Part shown: piece by piece, positions 55,280 through 63,537 of the stretch | Numbering within the stretch: the stretch's first letter is position 1 | Layout of the letters: the number at the start of each line of letters is the position of its first letter | DNA from: Plesiocystis pacifica SIR-1 | GTDB taxonomy: Bacteria > Myxococcota_A > Polyangia > Nannocystales > Nannocystaceae | Length of the DNA: 64,000 nucleotides | Assembly (NCBI RefSeq): GCF_000170895.1 | Contig: NZ_ABCS01000002.1 | Span: 62,001-126,000, forward strand | Direction of reading: 5' to 3' | Position numbers and translations under genes: made by a program | Notes under the pieces: generated by a model | Told to the model about the DNA's origin: nothing | Database searches by the model: none | The model's input: only the letters and a program-made list of their open reading frames with translations

Positions 55280-58075
55280 ATGCGCCGAGCCTTCGCCGCC
55301 CTCCTCGGTGCCTCCCCGAGGGCGGGCTTCCCCTCGCTCGCGCCCGCCCTCGCCCTCGCCCTCGCGCTCTCGGGCCTCTCGACCCCGGCGCTCGCGGGTG
55401 CCCCCGAGAGCGCCGAGCAGCCCGAGCTCGTCCCGCCCAAGGCGACCTCGCCGCTGGTCTACGACTACCCCGAGGCCCTGCTCGAGCGCGACGAGCCCCC
55501 CTCCGGGACCGTCAACCTCCAGTACGTCGTCGGGATCGACGGCGTACCCAAGGAGATCGAGGTCCTCGACAGCCCCGACCCCGCCCTGGCCGAGGCCGCC
55601 GTCGAGGCCCTCGCCGCCCTGCGCTTTCGCCCAGGCACCTACGGCGGCCAGGCCGTCGAGATCGTGCTCACCATCGCCCTCGAGTACACGCCGCCCGAGG
55701 CCGAGCTCCCCCAGGACGAGGGAGACCCCGACGCGAACCCAGCCGAGGACGGCGCCGGCCCCGGCGAGGACACCGACGACGCCGACGACACCGATGAGCA
55801 GCCCGACGGCCCCGAGCGGATCCTCGGCACCTTGCTGGAGGCAGGCAGCGGGACGCCCGTGGGCGGCGCGACGGTCCTCGCCGTGCCCGCCGGGGACTAC
55901 CCCGAGGGCCGCGTCCGTCGGCAGCGCTACGGCGACGAGTCCGAGCCCGCGTGGATCGTCCAGTCCCGCGCCGACGACCTCGGCCGCTTCAGCCTCCGCG
56001 CCGTCCCCGACGGCCGCGTCCGGCTGATCTTCCTCGCCCCCAACTTCGAGCGCCTCGAGTGGGTCGTGAGCCTCGAGCCCAACACCCAGCTCGAGACCAA
56101 GTACTTCCTCACCCGCGACTCGGCCACCCCCTTTCGCACCGAGGTCACCGTCGACCGCGAGGCCATGCCCGAGGCCGTGGTCCGGACCATCACCACCGAA
56201 GAGATCAACGAGATCCCCGGGACCCAGGGCGACGCCCTCAAGGCCGTGCAGAACTTCCCCGGGGTCTCGCGCCAGGCCTTCGGCGCCGGCCAGCTGGCGA
56301 TCCGCGGCGCGGCCCCGGGGGACTCGGGCGTCTACCTCGGCTACCACGAGATCCCGACCCTGTTTCACTTCGGCGGCATCAGCTCGGTGTTCAACTCCGA
56401 CGTCATCGCCCAGCTCGACTTCATCCCCGGCAACTTCGACAGCCGCTACGGCGACGCGCTCGGCGGCGTGGTCAACGTCCAGCCCCGCCGCGGGCGGCGT
56501 GACGGCTACCACGGCTACTTCGACGCCGATCTCTTCGACGCCGGTCTGCTCGTCGAGGGCCCCGTGGGCGAGGGCAGCTTCGTGCTGTCCGGGCGGCGCA
56601 GCTACGTCGACGTCATCTTGCCCGCGGTCATCCCCGACGAGGTCGGCCTCGGCCTGACCGTCGCGCCGCGCTACTGGGACTACCAGGCCCTGTTCGACTA
56701 CCCCCTGCCCAAGCCCGTGGGCGGCGAGCTGTCCGTGCGGGCCTTCGGCTCCGACGATCGCTCCAAGCTGATCTTCGCCGAGGCCAACGAGATCGAGGCC
56801 GACGACCGCGACGCCCTCGAGACCGTCCAGTGGTTCCACCGCGTCGACCTGGTCTACCGCAAGCTCGAGGGCCCCTGGGAGTTCCTGATCACGCCGTCCT
56901 ACAAGCGCGAGTTCGCGTCGAGCTCGATCTTCGGGGCGACCCGCTTCGACGTCGAGTCCGACACCTTCTCGGGCCGCGCGGAGCTCAGCCGCCGGCTGAC
57001 CAAGAACGCCCAGCTGCGCGTCGGCGCCGAGGTGGTCTCGACCTGGTACGCGGCCCGTGCCGAGCTCCCCGGCTTTGGCCCGGGCGCCCCGAGCCCCGCC
57101 CTCGCCTCGGCGAGCACCCGCGAGACCGACTACGTCCGCGTCGCCCCGGCCCTCTACGGCACCCTGACCCTGCGCGCGGGCCAGCGCCTGATGCTCTTCC
57201 CGGGCGTCCGCCTCAGCCACACCAGCGATCTGGCGGCCATCGAGCGCACCGTCGCCGACCCGCGCCTGCGCTTCATCCTCAAGGTCGCCGACAACACCAA
57301 GCTCAAGGGCGGCGTCGGCCTCTACAGCCAGGCCCCGGGGCTGCTCCAGGGCGACGTCGTGTTCGGCAACCCGCGCCTGCTCCCCGAGCGCTCCCTGCAC
57401 ACCAGCTTGTCCGTCGAGCAGCTCTTGCCCCGCGACTTCAGCGTGGAGCTCACCGGCTTTTACAAGCGCCTCTACGCCCTGAGCAGCGAGACCACCGCGC
57501 TCGCGCTGGTCCCCGGCGAGGGCGACCCGAGCCCGCAAAACTTCGCCAACATCGGCGCCGGCAACATCTACGGGGGCGAGCTGCTGGTCAAGCGCGCCCT
57601 CGGGGACCGCTTCTACGGCTGGCTGTCCTACACCCTCATGCGGTCAGAGCGGACCCCCGCCCCCGGCGAGGCCACGCAGCTGTTCGACTTCGATCAGACC
57701 CACATCCTCACGCTCATCGCCAGCTACGACTTCCCGCTCAACTGGCGCATCGGTGCCCGCTTCCGCCTGGTCTCCGGCAACCCCTACACGGCCACGGTCA
57801 ACGGCGTCGTCAACGGAGGAGGCGGCGGCGTCGAGCACATCCCCATCGCCGGCCCGATCAACGGCGCGCGCCTGCCCGCCTTCCACCAGCTCGACCTGCG
57901 CGTGGACAAGACCTGGGTCTACCGGCGCATCAAGGTCACGAGCTACCTCGACATTCAAAACGTCTACAACGCCGAGAACACCGAGTTCCTGGCGAGCAGC
58001 TACGACTTCCAGTCCCGCATCCCGATCTTGAGCCTGCCGACGGCGCCCTCGGTGGGCATGAAGATCGAGTGGTGA
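55280..58075 (+). CDS. TonB-dependent receptor with N-terminal TonB-like domain
   Basis: 931 residues. After a signal peptide (ending TPALAGAP) comes a TonB C-terminal-type domain (about 65-125: SGTVNLQYVVGIDGVPKEIE, then AAVEALAALRFRPGTY). An acidic linker, a CarboxypepD_reg-like domain (about 175-260), a plug (TEEINEIPGTQGDALKAVQN, GVYLGYHEIPTLFHF) and an outer-membrane beta-barrel ending in SVGMKIEW complete it. The terminal aromatic residue fits outer-membrane insertion. Ligand unknown. A TonB domain fused to the receptor it would normally energise is unusual. ATG 55280 or GTG 55265 could be the start. Confidence 0.85.
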   Translation: MRRAFAALLGASPRAGFPSLAPALALALALSGLSTPALAGAPESAEQPELVPPKATSPLVYDYPEALLERDEPPSGTVNLQYVVGIDGVPKEIEVLDSPDPALAEAAVEALAALRFRPGTYGGQAVEIVLTIALEYTPPEAELPQDEGDPDANPAEDGAGPGEDTDDADDTDEQPDGPERILGTLLEAGSGTPVGGATVLAVPAGDYPEGRVRRQRYGDESEPAWIVQSRADDLGRFSLRAVPDGRVRLIFLAPNFERLEWVVSLEPNTQLETKYFLTRDSATPFRTEVTVDREAMPEAVVRTITTEEINEIPGTQGDALKAVQNFPGVSRQAFGAGQLAIRGAAPGDSGVYLGYHEIPTLFHFGGISSVFNSDVIAQLDFIPGNFDSRYGDALGGVVNVQPRRGRRDGYHGYFDADLFDAGLLVEGPVGEGSFVLSGRRSYVDVILPAVIPDEVGLGLTVAPRYWDYQALFDYPLPKPVGGELSVRAFGSDDRSKLIFAEANEIEADDRDALETVQWFHRVDLVYRKLEGPWEFLITPSYKREFASSSIFGATRFDVESDTFSGRAELSRRLTKNAQLRVGAEVVSTWYAARAELPGFGPGAPSPALASASTRETDYVRVAPALYGTLTLRAGQRLMLFPGVRLSHTSDLAAIERTVADPRLRFILKVADNTKLKGGVGLYSQAPGLLQGDVVFGNPRLLPERSLHTSLSVEQLLPRDFSVELTGFYKRLYALSSETTALALVPGEGDPSPQNFANIGAGNIYGGELLVKRALGDRFYGWLSYTLMRSERTPAPGEATQLFDFDQTHILTLIASYDFPLNWRIGARFRLVSGNPYTATVNGVVNGGGGGVEHIPIAGPINGARLPAFHQLDLRVDKTWVYRRIKVTSYLDIQNVYNAENTEFLASSYDFQSRIPILSLPTAPSVGMKIEW

Positions 58076-58179
58076 TGGGCAGAGGTGGCCCAAACTCCGG
58101 CCGGTGCAGCCCACCAACCTGGCCAGACCGTCCCGGTGCCCACGTTGCGCCCGCCCGCGCCCCGTGACATCGCCCAAGG

Positions 58180-59088
58180 GTGCCCTCTTTCCTCCACCAA
58201 GGTCTGCTCGCCCTGGTCAAGGCCAACGCGGCCCAGCTCTTCGAGCTCGCCCGCCACTTCGACGCCCGCGCGCCCCTGCTCTTGCCGGGCGTGGACGCGT
58301 ACCAGAGCCACGCCAACGAGCTCCCCAACCCCGCCTTCCCGGGGGCGCTGCTCCACGCGGACTGGGTCGTCGCGCAGCCCGACGCGCTGGCCCTCGCCGT
58401 CGAAGTGCAGACCTGCCGGGACCGGCTCAAGCGCTACAGCTGGCTCAGCTACGCCGCGGGCGTGCGTCGGCTGTTCGACTGTCCCGGGTGGACCCTCGCG
58501 GTGATTCCCGATCCGGAGCTGCGGCGCTGGTACCAGCAGATGTTCGAGGACGAAGCTCGAGCATCGCCGTGGTTCGTGGAGCCGCACATGCTCGAGCCCA
58601 TCACCTCGGCGCAACGAGCCAAGCGAGCGCCGCAGCGGGCGACCTTCGCCGCGCTGTTTCACGCCCGCGAGGCCCTCGGGGTGGCCTGCGCACGGGCCAC
58701 CCTGGACGCCCTCCGGCAGCTCGACCCCGTGGACGTACCCCATCGCTCGATCTATCGTGAATTGGTGCTGACGACATTGACCCGTGAACAACTCGAGGAG
58801 CTCCCGCCCGAGCTCCTCGAGGTCGACCCCCACGCCCCGCTCGGGCCCATGGAGCGCACCAACGCGTACTACACCACGGGCCACGAAGACGGTCACAAAG
58901 ACGGGCTCGCGGCCGGCCTCGCCGGAGCCATCCTGACGGTCCTCGAGCGCCGAGGTCAGACCCTCGACGCGGCCGCCCAGGCCCGGCTCGAAACCTGCCG
59001 AGACCCCGAGCAGCTCCAAGAATGGTTGGAGCTCGCGCTCGCCGACGACTCCAAGACGAGGCTCGAGGCGCTGCTCTTTGCGACCTAG
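58180..59088 (+). CDS. Rpn/PDDEXK-like nuclease family protein
   Basis: 302 residues. A short helical N-terminus precedes a PD-(D/E)XK-like core (ALLHADWVV, then LALAVEVQTCRDRLKRYSW) and a helical C-terminus with GHEDGHKDGLAAGLAGAILTV and a final WLELAL. This layout, including the G-x-x-x-G-rich tail before the last helix, is seen in the Rpn/PDDEXK putative transposase group that is greatly expanded in myxobacteria. Those proteins may be DNases or degenerate. No terminal inverted repeats flank it, so I do not call it mobile. GTG 58180 start is provisional. Confidence 0.6.
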   Translation: MPSFLHQGLLALVKANAAQLFELARHFDARAPLLLPGVDAYQSHANELPNPAFPGALLHADWVVAQPDALALAVEVQTCRDRLKRYSWLSYAAGVRRLFDCPGWTLAVIPDPELRRWYQQMFEDEARASPWFVEPHMLEPITSAQRAKRAPQRATFAALFHAREALGVACARATLDALRQLDPVDVPHRSIYRELVLTTLTREQLEELPPELLEVDPHAPLGPMERTNAYYTTGHEDGHKDGLAAGLAGAILTVLERRGQTLDAAAQARLETCRDPEQLQEWLELALADDSKTRLEALLFAT

Positions 59089-59094
59089 CGCTCC

Positions 59095-59676
59095 CTAGCT
59101 GCGACCCGTCCAGCAGTCGCGCAGCCGCGGCGCCCAGTCCTCCAGGGCCGGCACGACCGCGTCGGGGTCCTTGGCCCGCTCGTCCCAGCTGCGCACGCGC
59201 AGCTTGGCCTCGAGCAGGGGATCGGCCTCGAAGCGCGCGACCTCGCCGGTGTCCATGGGCCCGCCCTGGAGCGCGAGGGTCTGACGGCTCGCGTCGCTCA
59301 AGCGCGCCGCGTAGGCCGGCCGCGTGGCGACCAGATAGCGCTTGGCGTCGACGTGGGCGCGCACCAGCTCCCCCACCCGCGGATCGAAGCCCAGCCCGTC
59401 CAACCAGTCGGCGCCGATCCCCTCGTGGCCCACGACGCCGAGCAGCGCCCCTGCCTCGACCATGCGCGCACAGGTCTCCGGAGCCACGCGGTCGAGGTGA
59501 CCCAGGTCGTGCACGAGGGCCGCGACGGCCTCGAACACCGGCGCCCCGGCAGCCAGCGCCAGCGCCCCCGCCTGGAGCGCGTGCTCGAGCTGCGACACCG
59601 GCTCGCCCACATAGTCGGCCTCGCCCGCAGCGCGCAGCGCGGCCATCACCTCGTTCACCGCCGCTTCACGGTCCAT
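59095..59676 (-). CDS. phnZ: HD-domain mixed-valent diiron oxygenase, PhnZ-like
   Basis: 193 residues. PhnZ cleaves 2-amino-1-hydroxyethylphosphonate to glycine and phosphate. The metal ligands are seen in SQLEHALQAG, the HD of LVHDLGHL, GHEGIGADWL and RAHVDAKRYLV. The segment RYLVATRPAYAARLSDAS and FEADPLLEAKLRVRSWDE is characteristic of the PhnZ/TmpB group. It stands head to head with the PhnY-like gene; starts are 28 bases apart and divergent -10 elements overlap. I would choose PhnZ over generic HD phosphohydrolase because of this pairing. Substrate (aminoethyl- or trimethylaminoethyl-phosphonate) is not settled. Confidence 0.82.
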   Translation of the reverse strand: MDREAAVNEVMAALRAAGEADYVGEPVSQLEHALQAGALALAAGAPVFEAVAALVHDLGHLDRVAPETCARMVEAGALLGVVGHEGIGADWLDGLGFDPRVGELVRAHVDAKRYLVATRPAYAARLSDASRQTLALQGGPMDTGEVARFEADPLLEAKLRVRSWDERAKDPDAVVPALEDWAPRLRDCWTGRS

Positions 59677-59686
59677 CGCCGCCGAT

Positions 59687-59707
59687 GCATTACCATCCGC
59701 CGCGATG
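59687..59707. promoter_or_regulatory. overlapping divergent -10 elements of phnZ and phnY
   Basis: TACCAT (plus, 59691-59696) is eight bases before ATG 59705; TAATGC (minus, 59692-59687) is ten bases before ATG 59676. The two share bases, so the genes may compete or be co-controlled. Confidence 0.45.
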
Positions 59708-60526
59708 CTGCCAAAGTCCCTCACCCCCGAGCTGCGTCAGTGCTGGCGCGACCACGGCTACGTCGCCCTGCGCGGGATCTTCGACACCCAGGAGCAGGCC
59801 CAGCTGCGCGGATGGGCCGAGGAGCTCGAGGCCTGGCCTGAGACGCCGGGGGCGTGGATGAAGTACTTCGAGCCGCCGAGCAATCTCGACACGCCCGACA
59901 CCCCCGAGCCGCGCCGGCTGTGCCGCGTCGAAAATTTCCTCCCCCACCATCCCCAGCTCGCGGCCTTCTTTGACCGGGCTGATGTTCGCGGTGTGCTCGC
60001 GGAGCTCATGGGCGAGCCCGCGGTGGTGTTCAAGGAAAAGATCAACTTCAAGCTCCCCGGCGGCCAGGGCTTCACGGCCCACCAGGACGCCCCGGCCTTC
60101 ACCCAGTTCGGCCAGCGCTACCACGTCACCGCCATGGTCGCCGTCGATGCCACGACGCCCGCGAACGGCTGCCTCGAGATCAGCCATGGTCGGGCCCCCG
60201 AGCAGATCCTCGACCAAGCCGGCGACGGCACCCTGGCCAAGAGCGTGGTCGCGGCCCTCGACTGGCAGCCCCTCGAGGCCCAGCCCGGGGACCTGATCCT
60301 GTTCGACTCCTACATGCCCCACCGCTCTGGCCCAAACACCACCGAGGGCCCGCGCCGTGCCTATTACGTCACCTTCAACCGGGCCAGCGACGGGGACGTG
60401 CGCGAGGCCTACTTCGCCCGCAAGCGCCGCGCCTTCCCGCCGGAGTGCGAGCGCGTCCCGGGCCAGGAGCTCGCCCCCGACGACCCGGACGCGGCCGCCT
60501 TCAACCTCGGCAACCCGATCCGCTGA
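59705..60526 (+). CDS. phnY: PhnY/TmpA-like 2-oxoglutarate dioxygenase
   Basis: 273 residues, PhyH-type Fe(II)/2-oxoglutarate enzyme. The facial triad is His-x-Asp in AHQDAPAF and the distal His in MPHRSGPN; 2-oxoglutarate would be held by Arg in RRAYYVTFN. The segments RRLCRVENFLPHH and VVFKEKINFKLPGG are those of PhnY, which hydroxylates 2-aminoethylphosphonate at C1 to feed PhnZ. ATG 59705 follows TACCAT by eight bases. Together the pair should release phosphate from phosphonates without a C-P lyase. Confidence 0.85.
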   Translation: MLPKSLTPELRQCWRDHGYVALRGIFDTQEQAQLRGWAEELEAWPETPGAWMKYFEPPSNLDTPDTPEPRRLCRVENFLPHHPQLAAFFDRADVRGVLAELMGEPAVVFKEKINFKLPGGQGFTAHQDAPAFTQFGQRYHVTAMVAVDATTPANGCLEISHGRAPEQILDQAGDGTLAKSVVAALDWQPLEAQPGDLILFDSYMPHRSGPNTTEGPRRAYYVTFNRASDGDVREAYFARKRRAFPPECERVPGQELAPDDPDAAAFNLGNPIR

Positions 60527-60546
60527 CGGGCGCCTGGGGGGTCCGC

Positions 60547-60562
60547 TACACTGCCCCCAGTG
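60547..60562 (+). promoter_or_regulatory. TACACT -10-like element of the channel operon
   Basis: TACACT at 60547-60552, seven bases before GTG 60560. Confidence 0.5.
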
Positions 60563-61567
60563 CGCATCTTCGACCCGGAGAGCCGACCCAGCGAGGGCTG
60601 GCGAGCCAAGGTCTACGAGATCATCTTCGAGACCGACACGCCCATGGGGCTGCTGTTCGACGTGCTGCTCCTCGGCGCGATCTTGCTCAGCATCATCGCG
60701 ATCAGCCTCGAGACCGTCCCGACCATCGCCAGCCACTACCGCTTTGGCCTGCGCACCCTCGAGTGGGTGCTGACCGCCCTGTTCACCATCGAGTACGCGC
60801 TGCGCCTGGCGAGCGTGAAGGACACCCGGCGCTACGCCCTGTCCTTCATGGGCATCGTCGACCTCTTGTCGCTGCTGCCCACCTACCTGAGCCTGTTCTT
60901 CGACCAGGCCCAGGCCCTCCAGGTCATCCGGGCGCTGCGCCTGCTCCGGGTGTTCCGCGTGTTCCAGTTCGGCACCATGCTCAACGAGGGCAGCGCGCTG
61001 TTCCGAGGGCTGATCGCCGCGCGCTACAAGATCGCGGTGTTCCTGGGCACGGTGATGATCATCGTCGTCATCCAGGGCGCCCTGCTCTACTACCTCGAGC
61101 ACGACGAGAACGAGGGCTTCTCGAGCATCCCCCGGGCGATCTACTGGGCCATCGTGACCCTGACGACCGTCGGCTACGGCGACATCTCGCCCCAGACCAC
61201 GGGCGGACAGTTCATCGCCTCGCTGTTGATGCTGCTCGGCTACGGGATCATCGCGGTGCCGACCGGGCTGGTCTCGGCCGAGATCGCCATCAGCGAGTTC
61301 GCGGCCCGCACCGAGCTGCACGACGAGGTCGCCGAGCTGCCCTCGCAACACCCCAACGCCTGCCTGGGCCCGGTCCCCGCCCGGCTCCTCGTCGGCGGGC
61401 CCGTGGACGAGCGCAACCGGGCCCCGGTCGCCTCGTGGGTCCAGCCCGAGCCCAAACCCGAACCTGCCCCGGAGCTCGACCCGGAGCCCGAGCCCGAGCC
61501 CTCCGAACCTGCCCCGACGCCCGAGCCCGAGGTCCCCGAGACCGACGAACAGGAAGACCCCCCGTGA
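60560..61567 (+). CDS. Kv-type voltage-gated potassium channel
   Basis: 335 residues. Six membrane segments: S1 (GLLFDVLLLGAILLSIIAIS), an S4 with regularly spaced arginines (VIRALRLLRVFRVFQF), the pore helix and selectivity filter TVGYGD, and S6 (LLMLLGYGIIAVPTGLVS). After S6 comes a tail of about 85 residues ending in a Pro-Glu repeat (PEPKPEPAPELDPEPEPEP). It should form a tetramer in the inner membrane. GTG 60560 follows TACACT by seven bases. Its stop overlaps the next start (GTGA), linking it to the Hsp90-like ATPase. Confidence 0.93.
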   Translation: MRIFDPESRPSEGWRAKVYEIIFETDTPMGLLFDVLLLGAILLSIIAISLETVPTIASHYRFGLRTLEWVLTALFTIEYALRLASVKDTRRYALSFMGIVDLLSLLPTYLSLFFDQAQALQVIRALRLLRVFRVFQFGTMLNEGSALFRGLIAARYKIAVFLGTVMIIVVIQGALLYYLEHDENEGFSSIPRAIYWAIVTLTTVGYGDISPQTTGGQFIASLLMLLGYGIIAVPTGLVSAEIAISEFAARTELHDEVAELPSQHPNACLGPVPARLLVGGPVDERNRAPVASWVQPEPKPEPAPELDPEPEPEPSEPAPTPEPEVPETDEQEDPP

Positions 61568-63498
61568 GCGCAGACTTCACCCAACAGGCCGTCGACAACC
61601 TCGTCACCCAGTTCTCCTCGGCCCTCGATTTCTACCGCGAGCTGGTCCAAAACAGCATCGACGCGGGCAGCTCGCAGGTCGAGATCTGGCTCGACTTCCT
61701 GCCCGACGAAGGCGGCGGGACCAACGGCGTCATCGAGATCCACGTCGACGATTTCGGCGACGGGATGAACGAGGAGATCATCGACTCCCAGCTGACCACG
61801 CTGTTCTCCTCGACCAAGGAGAACGACCTGACCAAGATCGGCAAGTTCGGCATCGGCTTCGTGTCGGTGTTCGCCATCGGTCCCCGCGGCGTGCTTGTCC
61901 AGACCGGCCGCGACGGCGAGTACTGGGAGGTGTTCTTCGACAAGGACCGCAGCTTCTTCAAGTCCCCCCTCGACCACACCGTCGAGGGCACGCAGATCAC
62001 CTTGTTCCTCGAGGGCGACCGGGCCCGCTACAGCCAGCTGGTCAACGAGAGCCGGGTGACCATCGACCACTGGTGCCGGCACAGCGAGGCCGAGATCAGC
62101 TTCGAAGATCGGGCCTCGATCGACGCGGAGCTCGAGATCATCAACAAGCCCTTCTCCGTCGCGGGGGCCTGCCACACCCACTTCACCAGCGAGGGCACGG
62201 AGCTGGTCCTCGCCTACAACCACGCACCGCTGTGGGGCTTTTACAACCGCGGCCTGGCCCTGGCCGTCGTCCGCGGGACCAACGACCTGGTCCCGGACCG
62301 CTTCGCGCACATCGCCTTCCGCATGAAGTCGCGCTACCTCGAGCACACGCTCTCGCGCGAGACGGTGATGCGCGACGCGAACTACGAAAAGGCCCTGGCC
62401 CGGGCCGAGCAAGCCGCCAGCGGGCCCCTGCGCGAGGCCCTGATCACCGCCCTCGAGGGCCTGGTCACCGTCGTCGTGGGCACGCCCAAGCAAGGCCGGA
62501 CGCCGGCGGTGCCGGGGCGCCGCTGGACCATGGCCGAGCGCGGCCGCTACTTCGAGCTCATGGGCTACCTCGCCCGCGAGGATCCCGAGGCCCTCGACGA
62601 CCTGCTCGGGCGACCCATCCTCGTGACCCTCGACGGCAAGGCCATGACCCTGGGCCAGGTCCGCGAGGCCACGGCCAACGACGACCGCCTGTTCATCGAC
62701 GACCAGCTGACCCGGCTCAGCGAGCGGCTCATCGCTCAAGGCACCCCCGTGATCCTCGCCGCGAGCACCCACGAGCTCGGCGGCTTCGGGGCGAGCGCCC
62801 AGGGCGAGGACGAGCTCGGCGACGGGGACGATGGCCCCGACCTCGGGGGCCTCGACGGCCAGGACCCCGTGGTCCGCGTCCTCGCCAACTGCCTCGCCGG
62901 AAGCTTCGTGACCACGAACCGACTGCAGCGCGCGATCAACCAGGTCACCGGCCGCCTCGAGTCCAGCGCCTGGATCGAGGCCGTCGAGCTCATCGCCCGA
63001 CCGGCCGAGGTCCTGGTCGCGGTCCACCCCATCGAGCCCCTGGCCAAGGGCGGCCTCGGGGAGGACGACGACGCCGCCCACGCCCTCGTCGACCTGGCCC
63101 AGGACATCGTCCTGCGCAGCATCGGCTCGGGCTCGGGCGCGGTCCGCCGGCTGTTCGCCAAGGTCCGCGGGCGGGCCCCCAAGATCGGCTACCGACGCCT
63201 GGTCGCGGCGCACATGACTGGCCGCGCGGGCGAGCCCGAGCCCCTGTTCGTCGTCGCCCACGAGGTCGCGCCGCTCATGGCCAAGCCCACCCCCGAGCGC
63301 CTCGTCAGCGCCCACGAGGGCCAACCCGAGGCGGCCATCAACGTCGACCACCCCCACTTCCGGGCGCTGATGCGCATGGCCGGCCAGGCCCCGCTGATGG
63401 CCGGCTACTGCCTGGCCAAGAGCTTGCTGCTCGCCGCCAACCGCAACCTCGACCTCGACGCCGAGCTGATGCGCGCGGCGATGTCGACGACCCGCTGA
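61564..63498 (+). CDS. Hsp90-like (GHKL) ATPase protein
   Basis: 644 residues. The N-terminal ATPase domain has all GHKL boxes: YRELVQNSIDAGSSQ (Glu, Asn, Asp-Ala), VDDFGDGMNEE and KFGIGFVSVFAIG. A middle domain of about 200 residues contains FYNRGLALAVVRG and RETVMRDANYEKAL, similar to HtpG-type proteins. The C-terminal 250 residues have no recognised family; an acidic loop (GEDELGDGDDGPDLGG) lies in the middle. It is not HtpG itself because the C-terminal dimerisation region differs. It is translationally coupled to the channel and followed by a second related gene. Confidence 0.82.
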   Translation: MSADFTQQAVDNLVTQFSSALDFYRELVQNSIDAGSSQVEIWLDFLPDEGGGTNGVIEIHVDDFGDGMNEEIIDSQLTTLFSSTKENDLTKIGKFGIGFVSVFAIGPRGVLVQTGRDGEYWEVFFDKDRSFFKSPLDHTVEGTQITLFLEGDRARYSQLVNESRVTIDHWCRHSEAEISFEDRASIDAELEIINKPFSVAGACHTHFTSEGTELVLAYNHAPLWGFYNRGLALAVVRGTNDLVPDRFAHIAFRMKSRYLEHTLSRETVMRDANYEKALARAEQAASGPLREALITALEGLVTVVVGTPKQGRTPAVPGRRWTMAERGRYFELMGYLAREDPEALDDLLGRPILVTLDGKAMTLGQVREATANDDRLFIDDQLTRLSERLIAQGTPVILAASTHELGGFGASAQGEDELGDGDDGPDLGGLDGQDPVVRVLANCLAGSFVTTNRLQRAINQVTGRLESSAWIEAVELIARPAEVLVAVHPIEPLAKGGLGEDDDAAHALVDLAQDIVLRSIGSGSGAVRRLFAKVRGRAPKIGYRRLVAAHMTGRAGEPEPLFVVAHEVAPLMAKPTPERLVSAHEGQPEAAINVDHPHFRALMRMAGQAPLMAGYCLAKSLLLAANRNLDLDAELMRAAMSTTR

Positions 63499-63537
63499 GC
63501 GCCCCCAACAACCCACCACCAACGAGCACGAGAGCAC

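Noticed and set aside
58180..59088. Rpn/PDDEXK gene as an active transposon
   Set aside because: No terminal inverted repeats or target-site duplication seen around it.
60445..61563. N-terminal extension of the first Hsp90-like gene through the channel region
   Set aside because: The extension is an Arg/Pro-rich shadow of phnY and the channel; the GTG at 61564 overlapping the channel stop is the natural start.
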